Notes: generated from the letters alone by a model not told the origin. Positions 45,326 through 54,525 are shown, counted from the first letter of the stretch. The stretch is DNA of 64,000 nt from Clostridiales bacterium (GCA_019418225.1 DYCF01000022.1:4823-68822); one strand, 5' to 3'. A program made the numbers and translations.

Positions 45326-47242
45326 ATGTTAAAACATCTTAAACGCTGTCTAAGCTACATAATTTGCTTAGCTATGATCTTAGGGATATTTAGTTTAATC
45401 CCTACGCCTCTTTCGGCAACTTCTAGACTTACACTTACAGATAGTGGAGCATGGTTTGAAACTGCTTATGCTCAGTGGTCTAAATATAATGGTGCTTCTA
45501 GCTATAATGTCTACTACAAATTAAGTTCATCAAACACTTATACAAAAGTTGATGCTGAACTTGTAAGGGGAACACGTGTAGATATTCCAGGTCTTAAAGG
45601 AAATACCAATTATACGATTAAAATTGTACCTGTTGTCTCTAATAAAGAAGTAACAAGCGCTGCAGCAAGCTTCACTGTAACACCTGCTGCACATGACCGC
45701 TCAGGGTACGCTTTCTTTAATGGTAAAACTACAGGTGGCTATAATGCTGATGGTAGCGTACCTAGTAATGCCAATATTATTTATGTTACAGAACAAACTA
45801 AAGATACAGTTAAACTAAATGGTTATACTGGTATTGCTAATATTTTTTCTGAAGCTGCTAGAAAAAATGATACAACACCTTTGATTGTACGTTTCATTGG
45901 TTCTGTAAGTGTTCCTAAAGGTGCAACTGCTTATCCAGATAATATGCTCAAAATCAAAGCGGCAACTAATGTCACTTTAGAAGGTATTGGGCCTGACGCC
46001 AATATTGCAGCATGGGGGTTATGGTTCCAAAAGTGTAGCAATATTGAAATCAGAAACTTAGATTTTTATTGGTATCCTGAAGATGCCATCGGTTTTGAAG
46101 CAGATTCTTCAAGAGTATGGATTCATAACAATAATATTCGTATCGGTCATCAAGATAATCCTCGTGAATCTGATAAGGCCCATGGTGATGGTGGTACAGA
46201 CTTTAAATATACTGACTATGTAACTGTTTCCTATAATCACTACCAAGGTGCAAAAAAAACCTCGCTTTGTGGTTTAAAGGAAAATAAGACCTATCGTCTA
46301 ACATTCCACCATAATTATTTTGATCAAACAGGTTCAAGAACACCTCGTGTACGTTACTTCGACATCCATATGTACAATAATTACTATAATGGTATTTCAA
46401 CTTATGGTATTGGTGCTTCTGTGAATTCCAATATCTTCTCCGAAAATAATTACTTTGAAAACACTAATCGTCCAATGGTTATTTCAATGCAAGGTAATGG
46501 TGGTACAACCTTCTCCAGTGAAAATGGTGGTACAATTAAAGCTTATGGTAATAAAATCGTTAACTGTACAAATTACAAACCTGGTGTTGATTATTATGAA
46601 GCTTCTTCTAGGGATGAAATTATCAAATTCTCTGCTAACAAAGGAGGTTCAACTTATAACAACTTCGACACAAATGCTTCTAAATTCTATAAAAATAACT
46701 ATATTTTACATACTGCAGATGAAGCAAAACAACTTGTACTGAAATATGCTGGGCGCATGAAAGGTAAGGTTGTAGATTCAATTATTACACCTGGTGATAA
46801 CAATTCTGATGGCAATACTGGCTCTAATGATAATAATTCTAGTGACAATACTGGCTCTGATAATAATAATGACTCGTCTGCACTTAATAGTGTCAAAATG
46901 GGAACTTATCCTTTAAATAACAAGACTATTCCTTCTAAAATTTGTACAGTTTCTAATATGCAATTTAATGTTAGAAGTGTAGAATCAGATAATGTTAAAC
47001 TTAGAAGTTCTAATCAAATTACTTTTAAAATTAGTTCAAGCTGCACACTACAAACAACTGCAGAAAAAGCAAATCTTAAACTTACAACAGCTAATGGAAG
47101 TATTACTTATAATAATAAAACTTCTACATCTGCCACAATTGCTACTGGTATCCAATCTATGACACTTACAGCCGGTACTTATACTATCCAAGGTGCCGAA
47201 TCTGGAAGCAATTCATTATTAAGTAAATTGGTATTCGAATAA
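45326..47242 (+). CDS. secreted pectate lyase (PL1) with FN3-like and C-terminal accessory domains
   Basis: The 638-residue protein has a signal peptide (about 1-31, ending PTPLSATS), a fibronectin III-like domain (about 32-120, YNVYYKLSS, YTIKIVPVVS), and a PL1 right-handed beta helix (about 130-490) with VWIHNNNI, DGGTDFKYTDYVTVSYN for calcium and HHNYFDQTGSRTPRVRYFDIH holding the catalytic Arg region (RTPRVR). A Asn/Ser/Asp/Gly-rich linker (about 490-520) leads to a C-terminal beta-rich domain (about 525-638) that I cannot name, probably carbohydrate-binding. It cleaves pectin polymers by beta-elimination outside the cell. AAGGAG precedes the ATG. Confidence 0.92.
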   Translation: MLKHLKRCLSYIICLAMILGIFSLIPTPLSATSRLTLTDSGAWFETAYAQWSKYNGASSYNVYYKLSSSNTYTKVDAELVRGTRVDIPGLKGNTNYTIKIVPVVSNKEVTSAAASFTVTPAAHDRSGYAFFNGKTTGGYNADGSVPSNANIIYVTEQTKDTVKLNGYTGIANIFSEAARKNDTTPLIVRFIGSVSVPKGATAYPDNMLKIKAATNVTLEGIGPDANIAAWGLWFQKCSNIEIRNLDFYWYPEDAIGFEADSSRVWIHNNNIRIGHQDNPRESDKAHGDGGTDFKYTDYVTVSYNHYQGAKKTSLCGLKENKTYRLTFHHNYFDQTGSRTPRVRYFDIHMYNNYYNGISTYGIGASVNSNIFSENNYFENTNRPMVISMQGNGGTTFSSENGGTIKAYGNKIVNCTNYKPGVDYYEASSRDEIIKFSANKGGSTYNNFDTNASKFYKNNYILHTADEAKQLVLKYAGRMKGKVVDSIITPGDNNSDGNTGSNDNNSSDNTGSDNNNDSSALNSVKMGTYPLNNKTIPSKICTVSNMQFNVRSVESDNVKLRSSNQITFKISSSCTLQTTAEKANLKLTTANGSITYNNKTSTSATIATGIQSMTLTAGTYTIQGAESGSNSLLSKLVFE

Positions 47243-47262
47243 TATTCTAAATCACATATTTG

Positions 47263-47297
47263 AAAATCGGCATTTCTAAACTAAAGATGCCGATTTT
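47263..47297 (+). terminator. terminator after the pectate lyase gene
   Basis: AAAATCGGCAT and ATGCCGATTTT form an 11-pair stem about 20 bases after the stop, followed by CATTATTCTATTTTTAC. Confidence 0.8.
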
Positions 47298-47334
47298 CAT
47301 TATTCTATTTTTACAATTTAAGTACAATAAAAGA

Positions 47335-47372
47335 GGGTAGATGATTTTCTTTTTCGTGAAAATCATCTACCC
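47335..47372 (-). terminator. terminator after the PTS gene
   Basis: GGGTAGATGATTTTC pairs perfectly with GAAAATCATCTACCC over 15 bases, about 15 bases past the PTS stop codon on the minus strand. Confidence 0.75.
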
Positions 47373-47387
47373 TTTAAAAATGACTAC

Positions 47388-49592
47388 TTATTTAATTGTA
47401 ATCTTTCCTTTTTCTCCAGCTTTTACTTGACCTTTTTGAATAATAATTTCTTCTTCATCTTTAAGGTTTGTAAATACAACTGGTGTATTAAGTGAAGGTA
47501 CTTTATCTTTAATAGCTTCTGTATCTACTGTTAATAGTAAATCACCAGCTTTTACTTTTTGTCCGACTTCTACATGTGCTGTGAAACCTTCACCTTTAAG
47601 AAGTGTTGTATCAAGACCAAAGTGAATTAAGATTTCGTGACCTTTTGTTGTTTGCATTGCAATAGCATGTTTTGTTGGGAATACTGTTAAGATTTCACCA
47701 TCTGCTAAAGCAACTACTTTACCTTCTTGTGGTACAATACCAAATCCTCTTCCCATCATACCTGTTGAGAATACTGGATCTGGAATTTCTGAAAGTTCAA
47801 TAAGCTCTCCTGGAATTGGTGCTAAAAGTTCTTCTACTGTACCTTTAGCTTCTATTTTTACTTCTTCCTTTGTTGCTTGTGCAGATGCTGCATTAACACC
47901 ATCTTCTGCAAGTGCTTTTTCTAATTCTTCTGGTTTAACACGACCTTCTGTGATATCTAAAATATCATTTTTGATATTATCAGATTTACCACCAAAGATA
48001 ACTTGAACGTTGTCACCAACTTCCATAACACCTGCTGCACCTAAACCTTTAAGTGCTTCTTTGTTTACCTTTTTGATATCTACAAGACCTACACGAAGAC
48101 GTGTGATACATGCATCAAGGTTAGTAATATTCTCTTTACCACCTAAGTAACCAAGTACTTTATAAGCAAATGCAAGATTGTTGCTTGTTTTTGTGCCATC
48201 TGCTGTTACTTCTTCTTCATCTTCACGGCCTGGTGTTTTAAGATTGAATTTACGGATACAGAAGTCAAATACAAAGTAGTAAACTGCAAAGAATACAACT
48301 CCTACGATTAATACATAAATCCAGTTTGTTTGTACGCCTGCTCCTGCTGGAAGAAGCCCAAATAATGTGAAGTCAATAAGACCACCCGAGAATGTCATAC
48401 CAATGAATACATTGAGCATTCCCATAATCATGTATGAAAGACCTGCAATCACACAGTGTGCTGCATAAAGAACTGGTGCTACGAATAAGAATGTGAATTC
48501 AAGTGGTTCTGTAATACCAGTAATCGCTGCTGTAAGTGCTGCTGATAAAAGAAGACCACCTACCATTTTTTTCTTTTCTGGGCGTGCATTTTTGTACATT
48601 GCAAGTGCTGCACCACCAAGACCTAACATCATCATTGGGAATTTACCTGCCATAAAAGCAGTTGTTCCACTAACAAGTTCTTTCATTGTTGCTGCATCTG
48701 CACCAACAATAGCTGACATATTAGATAATTGTGCAAAGTAAGCTGTGTTTGCACCATCTACAATCATTGTTGCACCATTTGCTAAGTGAACGTTTGCTTC
48801 TACGAAACCTGTATACCAGAATGGTGTATAGAATACATGGTGTAAACCTACTGGAATTAATGCTCTTTCAATAAGACCATATAAAAATACCCCAATAGAA
48901 CCTGTACCTTGTACAAAGTCTGCAATTACTGCAATACCATTTTGTACAACTGGCCATATAAATGAAAGGATAACCCCTACGATTAACATTGTGAAAGCTG
49001 TTACGATTGGTACGAAACGTGCGCCCCCAAAGAAACCGATAATCTGTGGTAATTGAATTTTGTGGTATTTGTTATGAAGTGCTGCTGCAATCATCCCTGC
49101 AATCATCCCACCAAATACAGAAAGGTTTAATGTAAAAATCCCTAATGTATTTGTAACATATGCACTATACTCTGATGGAATGTTATCTGGTGTTACAACA
49201 CCAAGTGATGTTGCACCAAGTGCAAGCATTGTTGAAATTGCTGTATGCATGATTAAGAATCCAACTGCCCCTGCAAGACCAGCTGTTCCTTTATCTGATT
49301 TTGCAAGACCTACTGCAATACCAATAGCAAAGAGTAATGGTAAGTTACCAAATACAACATTTCCTACTTCATTCATTACAGTTAAAACAGCTGTTACAGC
49401 TGGAATGTTAATAAATTGAATTAATCCCTCGTAAATAGCTGGGGGATTATCTAATTTGGCAATACTTAAAAACGCGCCACCTACACCAAGCAGAATACCT
49501 GCTGCTGGTAAAAGAGCAATTGGTAACATAAACGCTTTACCAACACGTTGTAAAAGACCAAATAGATTACTAAATACTTTCTTGTCTTTCAT
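47388..49592 (-). CDS. PTS glucose-family transporter, fused IICBA
   Basis: The 734-residue protein has IIC (about 10-415, membrane), IIB (about 460-540, with the phospho-cysteine in DACITRLRVGL) and IIA (about 580-734, with the phospho-histidine in EILIHFGLDTT). It imports and phosphorylates glucose or N-acetylglucosamine using phosphoenolpyruvate via HPr. The N-terminus (FGLLQRVGKAFMLPIALLPAAGILLGVG) fits both ptsG and nagE groups, so the substrate is not assigned. A cre-like site lies upstream. Confidence 0.92.
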   Translation of the reverse strand: MKDKKVFSNLFGLLQRVGKAFMLPIALLPAAGILLGVGGAFLSIAKLDNPPAIYEGLIQFINIPAVTAVLTVMNEVGNVVFGNLPLLFAIGIAVGLAKSDKGTAGLAGAVGFLIMHTAISTMLALGATSLGVVTPDNIPSEYSAYVTNTLGIFTLNLSVFGGMIAGMIAAALHNKYHKIQLPQIIGFFGGARFVPIVTAFTMLIVGVILSFIWPVVQNGIAVIADFVQGTGSIGVFLYGLIERALIPVGLHHVFYTPFWYTGFVEANVHLANGATMIVDGANTAYFAQLSNMSAIVGADAATMKELVSGTTAFMAGKFPMMMLGLGGAALAMYKNARPEKKKMVGGLLLSAALTAAITGITEPLEFTFLFVAPVLYAAHCVIAGLSYMIMGMLNVFIGMTFSGGLIDFTLFGLLPAGAGVQTNWIYVLIVGVVFFAVYYFVFDFCIRKFNLKTPGREDEEEVTADGTKTSNNLAFAYKVLGYLGGKENITNLDACITRLRVGLVDIKKVNKEALKGLGAAGVMEVGDNVQVIFGGKSDNIKNDILDITEGRVKPEELEKALAEDGVNAASAQATKEEVKIEAKGTVEELLAPIPGELIELSEIPDPVFSTGMMGRGFGIVPQEGKVVALADGEILTVFPTKHAIAMQTTKGHEILIHFGLDTTLLKGEGFTAHVEVGQKVKAGDLLLTVDTEAIKDKVPSLNTPVVFTNLKDEEEIIIQKGQVKAGEKGKITIK

Positions 49593-49657
49593 AATTTCCT
49601 CCTTAAAGTTAAAAATCTTTACAGCTTTCTAACATCTGTAAAAACCTCATGTAATAG

Positions 49658-49671
49658 TGTAACCGGTTCCA
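49658..49671. promoter_or_regulatory. candidate CcpA binding site (cre)
   Basis: TGTAACCGGTTCCA matches the cre consensus TGWAANCGNTNWCA at 13 of 14 positions. It lies about 65-80 bases upstream of the PTS start, where catabolite control by CcpA and HPr-Ser-P would fit. Confidence 0.55.
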
Positions 49672-49983
49672 CAGTTTATGTCAACATTCTGCACTTATCT
49701 TTTCTCCTTTTTGTTTATTTTGTATATTTTTTTCATCTCTCTTTATTATATTTCACGATTGATTTGAATTTATTCAACGTATTTTACTCATTTTATTTAT
49801 TTATTGCTCTTGTATTATTTTATATTTTTCATTTTTTTATACATTATAATAGCCTAAAAGTGCTACCATAAATTAGTTAATTTTAACAAAATAATATGAG
49901 ATTGTTTAAAATTTTATTTTTTTATATAATCACACGTCTTTTCAATATTTATTATGAATTATTTTTATATTTTTATTCATTTT

Positions 49984-50028
49984 AATAGCTCAAAGTTATA
50001 GTTTTCACAGCTATAACTTTGAGCTATT
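49984..50028. terminator. long perfect hairpin upstream of the CLC-F gene
   Basis: AATAGCTCAAAGTTATAG pairs perfectly with CTATAACTTTGAGCTATT over 18 bases around a nine-base loop. On the plus strand CATTGTTTTTTT follows, so it is a strong intrinsic terminator, but no plus-strand gene ends before it; it is about 90 bases upstream of the next start. It may attenuate a leader. Confidence 0.6.
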
Positions 50029-50118
50029 CATTGTTTTTTTAATTGTTTTTATAAAAATAGACTTGTTTTTAGACATTTTGTGCATATTACTATGGAATAC
50101 TCTTTAGGAGGAGCTACC

Positions 50119-51303
50119 TTGAAGCATTGGCAAATTATTAAACTCATTTTAATTTCAATACTTATTGGTCTTTTATCCGGCCTTGCAATTTATGTCTTTT
50201 TAACTCTTTTAATGACTGCTATTTCACTTAATCTAACCTATAAAGGGCTTATTTTCATATTACCCTTTTCTGGAATGCTTATGTGTTTGCTCTATAATTG
50301 TCATCCCACTACATCTCAAGGTAATAACCTAATTATAGCAACCATTAACGAGAAAAATTTTTCAAAGTGTAAAATTCCTTTTAGTATGGCCCCCCTTGTT
50401 TTCTTGGGCACTATTCTAACCCATTTGTTTGGTGGTTCTGTGGGCCGAGAAGGTTCAGGTGTTCAAATTGGTGGTGTTTTAGGCTTTTGGATTGGTAAAA
50501 TTTTTCATCTTAGTGATTACGAACGCAAAATTCTACTTATAAGCGGCGTAGCAGCTGGATTTTCTGCCGTCTTTGGTACCCCCTTAGCGGGTACCTTATT
50601 TGCAATTGAAATTGCAGCCATTGGTATACTAAGTTATAATGCCATGTTACCTTCGTTAACATCAGCTGTTACCAGTGATCTTATTGTCCGTATTTTAGGT
50701 GTACATCATACGTCTTTCCCACAACCACCTGACCTCAGTCTTTCAAACATTTTATTTATAATTATCGCTGGCATTGCCTTTGGTCTAGCTAGTTATGCCT
50801 TTGTTTTCTTTACGCATTACTTCAAGATACTACTTAACAAATACTTTTCTAATCTTTATCTCAAAATATTTATAGGCGGAAACCTTATGGTAATCGCCAC
50901 TCTTTGTTTAAACACACGCCTTTATAACAACCTAAGCTTACAACTTTTACAGATGGCTTTTACAGGGAAAGCACCATTTGGGGCCTTCATCATCAAACTA
51001 CTCCTTACCACACTTTGTTTAGCTTCTGGTTATCAAGGGGGTGAAGTAACCCCTTTATTTGTAGTGGGTGCTACATTAGGTGCTAACTTCGCTCTCTTAT
51101 TTCATCTACCAGCAACTGCACTTGCAGCTCTAGGATTAGTTGGTGTCTTCGCTGGTGCAACTAATGCGCCTATTGCTTCTTTCATCCTTTATCTCGAACT
51201 TTTTGGACCACACAACTTAATTTTTGCCATGCTTGTTTGTATGCTTAGTATTTTTATTTCTGGTCGAAAAGGTATTTATAGTACACAACTCTGGATTGAT
51301 TAA
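50119..51303 (+). CDS. CLC family fluoride/proton antiporter (CLC-F type)
   Basis: TTG is chosen as start because AGGAGG lies seven bases ahead (50106-50111); ATG codons upstream lack a site. The 394-residue protein has about ten membrane segments. The anion motif is GNNLI at 68-72, the form typical of CLC-F proteins, in place of GSGIP of chloride CLCs. GREGS at 109-113 keeps the gating glutamate (Glu111), and GVFAGATNAPIAS is the third CLC motif. CLC-F proteins expel fluoride in exchange for protons. Confidence 0.85.
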   Translation: MKHWQIIKLILISILIGLLSGLAIYVFLTLLMTAISLNLTYKGLIFILPFSGMLMCLLYNCHPTTSQGNNLIIATINEKNFSKCKIPFSMAPLVFLGTILTHLFGGSVGREGSGVQIGGVLGFWIGKIFHLSDYERKILLISGVAAGFSAVFGTPLAGTLFAIEIAAIGILSYNAMLPSLTSAVTSDLIVRILGVHHTSFPQPPDLSLSNILFIIIAGIAFGLASYAFVFFTHYFKILLNKYFSNLYLKIFIGGNLMVIATLCLNTRLYNNLSLQLLQMAFTGKAPFGAFIIKLLLTTLCLASGYQGGEVTPLFVVGATLGANFALLFHLPATALAALGLVGVFAGATNAPIASFILYLELFGPHNLIFAMLVCMLSIFISGRKGIYSTQLWID

Positions 51304-51311
51304 TTATCTTT

Positions 51312-52490
51312 TTAACTTTTGCTGAGTAGTTTTCTATAACTATTATCTACGCAAATTGCACCAAATGGTGCTGTTATTAAAATGGCAACTACTGCTACAG
51401 TTAAGACTGTTTGTCCACATTCAAGGCCCATTGTTAATGGAATGCTTCCTATAGCTGCTTGTACTGTTGCCTTAGGTGTATAAGCCATCATACAAAAAAG
51501 ACGTTCTCGTGTAGTTAGCTTTGTTTTTAGTAAACATACAAAAACACCTACCATACGAATCAACAAGGCGCCTATAACAATTACTAGTGCCTTGCCACCT
51601 GCCATAAGCGCATAATTAATATCTACTGTTGCACCTACTAGTACAAAAAGTAGTACCTCTGCTGCTACCCAAAGTTTATTATATTTCATACTTATACGCT
51701 GCGCTAATACATTATATGTGCGTTTGAGCATAATACCCATACTCATAATTGCCAATAAACCTGACACTGGTATAATGCCTTCAAGCCTTGTTTCTATTTC
51801 TAATAATAAAAATGATACACTTAAGATTACCAAAATCTTTACAGAATCTCGCATATGTATCTTTTTAAAGAATAGCGTTAATATGCCGCCACTCATAATT
51901 CCTAATAAAATGCCCAGTAAAATTGCAATAGGAATTTGAATAAAACTACCCGCTGATATACGATTTCCTGCTGCAAGCCCTGTAAATGCAGTAAATAGAA
52001 CGATAACAAAAACATCATCCACTGAAGCACCTGCTAAAATGAGTTGTGGGATACTCTTGTCTTTACCATAACCTTCTTCTATAAGGCGAATCATCCTTGG
52101 TACAATAACTGCTGGTGAAACTGCCGCAATGACACTTCCCATAATAGCTGCATCTAATAAATTCATATTAAAAATAAATGTGCCAATTAATATAACACCT
52201 AAAATCTCAAAACAGGCTGGTACAAAGCACATTAAGATTGCAGGTCTACCTACCTTTTTTAAATCGCTGATATCTAATGAGAGTCCTGCTCTCGTAAGAA
52301 TAATAACTAGTGCAATTTGTCGTAGCTCAGGTGCTATTGCTAATAATTTATCATCCAATAAATTAAGCGCATATGGACTTAGTATTACCCCTGTAAAAAT
52401 CATTCCTAATAAACTAGGTAATTTAAATCTAGTAAAAATCCCACCTAAAACTAATCCTAATAAAAATATAAGTGCTAAACTCGTTAACAT
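51312..52490 (-). CDS. cation:proton antiporter (CPA, Na+/H+ exchanger family)
   Basis: The ATG of MLTSLALIFLLGLVLGG follows AAGGAGG by five bases. The 392-residue protein has about twelve membrane helices; LTRAGLSLDISDL, AAVSPAVIVPRMI and GASVDDVFVIVLFTAF carry the paired Asp (VDDVF) region of the CPA1/CPA2 fold for Na+ or K+ exchange with H+. It lacks a cytoplasmic TrkA domain. It lies at the end of a structured leader with its own terminator. Confidence 0.88.
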   Translation of the reverse strand: MLTSLALIFLLGLVLGGIFTRFKLPSLLGMIFTGVILSPYALNLLDDKLLAIAPELRQIALVIILTRAGLSLDISDLKKVGRPAILMCFVPACFEILGVILIGTFIFNMNLLDAAIMGSVIAAVSPAVIVPRMIRLIEEGYGKDKSIPQLILAGASVDDVFVIVLFTAFTGLAAGNRISAGSFIQIPIAILLGILLGIMSGGILTLFFKKIHMRDSVKILVILSVSFLLLEIETRLEGIIPVSGLLAIMSMGIMLKRTYNVLAQRISMKYNKLWVAAEVLLFVLVGATVDINYALMAGGKALVIVIGALLIRMVGVFVCLLKTKLTTRERLFCMMAYTPKATVQAAIGSIPLTMGLECGQTVLTVAVVAILITAPFGAICVDNSYRKLLSKS

Positions 52491-52518
52491 ATTTTTCCTC
52501 CTTAATATATAATCCACG

Positions 52519-52562
52519 CAAAAAAAGCCAATAACCCTGTGAAATCACAGAAGTCATTAGCT
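52519..52562 (-). terminator. intrinsic terminator in the antiporter leader
   Basis: On the minus strand AGCTAATGAC (52553-52562) pairs with GTTATTGGCT (52526-52535), with an inner CTGTGA/TCACAG stem and a seven-T run (52520-52526). It lies about 30 bases before the antiporter start, so it must be read through for expression; the 5' arm is shared with the aptamer-like stem. Confidence 0.85.
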
Positions 52563-52632
52563 TAATAAGCGGTTTAAGTAGCCTTAAAGGCATCTTAGGG
52601 AGTACTTCATTCCCTTTACTAATATCAGTTTA
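52553..52632 (-). promoter_or_regulatory. candidate riboswitch aptamer controlling the antiporter gene
   Basis: The minus strand folds as an outer stem ATTAG (52619-52623) with CTAAT (52556-52560), enclosing three hairpins: AGGGA/TCCCT (52611-52615, 52597-52601), GCC/GGC (52581-52591) and GCTTA/TAAGC (52560-52570). The single-stranded AAACCGC and AATGAAGTAC parts look like ligand-binding conserved loops. The 3' arm of the outer stem is part of the terminator, so ligand binding would favour read-through. I cannot name the family; a cation-sensing class such as the Na+-I (DUF1646) motif is a guess from the gene. Confidence 0.65.
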
Positions 52633-52657
52633 GCATACTTCTCCTAAATTGCAAACC

Positions 52658-52819
52658 TTAACTTTCATCTTTTGCTGGCATTAAAATTTCGATTAGCATC
52701 GTAAATATGCCAAATAACACCCCCAACATAGTCCATATTCCCTTATTAAGTCCCTTCTTTGCTGCAAGCTTATAACAGATAAAACCCATTAAAAACCATA
52801 TCATTACAACAAATATCAT
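52658..52819 (-). CDS. 53-residue membrane protein, not previously called
   Basis: An open reading frame of 53 codons begins ATG with GGGGAAA nine bases ahead. The product MIFVVMIWFLMGFICYKLAA... has two hydrophobic helices (about 2-20 and 28-47) separated by KKGLNKG and ends in charged AKDES. This two-helix hairpin with a basic turn is like other small bacterial membrane proteins. It lies between the sulfite reductase operon and the antiporter leader, on the same strand as both. Function unknown. Confidence 0.6.
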   Translation of the reverse strand: MIFVVMIWFLMGFICYKLAAKKGLNKGIWTMLGVLFGIFTMLIEILMPAKDES

Positions 52820-52934
52820 AGTATATTTCCCCTTTATCCTAGACTTTTGAGACTACTTTATAACACTCTCATATTAACTCTATATATACTCCCCTAACAT
52901 GAATTTATTATAAATTTTTATGGCCTATTTATTT

Positions 52935-54479
52935 TTATGCTTTTATAAATAATTCATTATAAGCTTCAATTAATACTTCTTTTTCTAACACTACTTTACT
53001 AGCTGTTAAATCACATCCTAGTTTATAAAGGAACTCTGGCACATCTTCTAATAGTATGAGTCCTACTACTTCACCCAACTTGGCTCCATGTGTCCCTCTT
53101 GTACCATTAATACAAAGTGCATAAGCATTACATGCTACATCATTCACACGTTTTTTCCCGCCATAAAGGCCAATTTTACTTAATTGTGGCACTGTACAGG
53201 CACTTGGGCACCCTGAAATATGCACAGTTGGTAACATAGCATATTCTTCTTTTGCCACATCTTTAAAACGTTCAGCCACTAAATGCAATACTTCTTCTGT
53301 AGGTGTAAGACCAATTTGACATGTATTAGACCCTGTACACCCTACTACTTTTTCCATAATGCCTTTCACAACTATTGTTTCTGTCTCATAAATAAGTCTT
53401 TCCGCTTCCTCTCCTGTTAAATCTGTAACATAAAAAGATTGTTCCATGGTAAGACGTATATTTGCTCCAGGTGCTTTAGAAACGGCCTCTATGATTTGAC
53501 CTATTTCTTCAAGTTTTAAGTACCCACCGAATGGTTGTACTTTAACAGTGTATAGTCCTTCTTGCTTTTGAGGAATAAGACGATCGTGTGTAAAACTTGT
53601 TATCTTCCCTTGTTTATTATGTACTACTGGTTTTGTATTTAATATAAGTGTTTCTCTTTCTTTTACCTTATTTACATAGTCTTCTAGAGTTACTTTAAAT
53701 TGTTCCACGCCTAATCGATCCACAATAAAACGAATTCTTGCTAGATTACGATTTGAATAATCTCCTAAACCTTCGAATAGTTCTTTAAGTCCTTGTATAA
53801 TATATATAATCTCTTCTGGTTTAACACTTTCTTTAAAGACAATACCTGGCTTTGGATTTTTACCAATACCACCACCTACGAATACTTTAAAAGTAGGTTC
53901 CCCATCTTCTAATTTTGCCATAAATCCTAAATCTGTAGCAGAAGCATTCGTGCTATCTGCATCAGTGTTTGCAAAAGCAATTTTGTATTTACGTGGTAAA
54001 TGGAAGGTATCAATAATGCTCATGATATAGTCACAGCACCCTAAAGCATAAGGGGTTACATCAAAAGTTTCTCCCTCTTCAATTCCAGAAAGTGGTGAAC
54101 ATGCAATATTTCTTGGATTATCACCACCTCCTCCTGTTGTCACTAACCCCTCCGCTAAAAGTTCTTCCATAACTTCTATAGTTTGCTCTAAAGTAAGACC
54201 ATGATACTGAATATCTTGTCTAGAAGTTAAATGAAAACGTGGTATATTGACTTTTTTACCAATTTCATATATACTTTTAAACCATTCTAGCTTTAAAACT
54301 CCAGAAGGGATACGCACCCTTAGCATAAAGGTACCTTTTACTCTTTGCTGATAAACGCCCATTCCTCCCATAACTGGTTTAATCTTCAAAAGATCTTCCT
54401 CGCCTCTTAAAACACGATTTACTGCTTCTTTGTAATTCTCTACACTTTGGATGACTGCGGGTATCTCTGAATGTCTCAT
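52935..54479 (-). CDS. siroheme sulfite reductase (assimilatory)
   Basis: The start MRHSEIPAVIQS follows AGGAGGT by six bases; an upstream frame extension would overlap cysN and is rejected. The 514-residue enzyme has the nitrite/sulfite reductase ferredoxin-like halves and the siroheme-4Fe-4S motif CTGSNTCQIG (about 405) plus SGCPSACTV (about 450), which give the four cluster cysteines. It reduces sulfite to sulfide, probably with ferredoxin. It is the last gene of the sulfate operon. Nitrite reductase is an alternative but the context makes sulfite likely. Confidence 0.9.
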   Translation of the reverse strand: MRHSEIPAVIQSVENYKEAVNRVLRGEEDLLKIKPVMGGMGVYQQRVKGTFMLRVRIPSGVLKLEWFKSIYEIGKKVNIPRFHLTSRQDIQYHGLTLEQTIEVMEELLAEGLVTTGGGGDNPRNIACSPLSGIEEGETFDVTPYALGCCDYIMSIIDTFHLPRKYKIAFANTDADSTNASATDLGFMAKLEDGEPTFKVFVGGGIGKNPKPGIVFKESVKPEEIIYIIQGLKELFEGLGDYSNRNLARIRFIVDRLGVEQFKVTLEDYVNKVKERETLILNTKPVVHNKQGKITSFTHDRLIPQKQEGLYTVKVQPFGGYLKLEEIGQIIEAVSKAPGANIRLTMEQSFYVTDLTGEEAERLIYETETIVVKGIMEKVVGCTGSNTCQIGLTPTEEVLHLVAERFKDVAKEEYAMLPTVHISGCPSACTVPQLSKIGLYGGKKRVNDVACNAYALCINGTRGTHGAKLGEVVGLILLEDVPEFLYKLGCDLTASKVVLEKEVLIEAYNELFIKA

Positions 54480-54525
54480 GCAGTGACCTCCTGTCTCATT
54501 TATGAAATATTTTTCAACACTACCA

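Larger units (their letters stand above)
49593..50118. other. divergent intergenic region between the PTS and CLC-F genes
   Basis: No gene is seen. It is very AT-rich and should hold promoters for both flanking genes. A cre-like site is at 49658-49671 and a long perfect hairpin at 49984-50028. I looked for a fluoride (crcB) riboswitch before the CLC-F gene and found none of its conserved GG-A-GATGG and CCTGATGA-like parts. Confidence 0.5.

Noticed and set aside
49860..50118. Fluoride riboswitch before the CLC-F gene
   Set aside because: No GG-rich aptamer core or pseudoknot sequences could be found in this AT-rich stretch.
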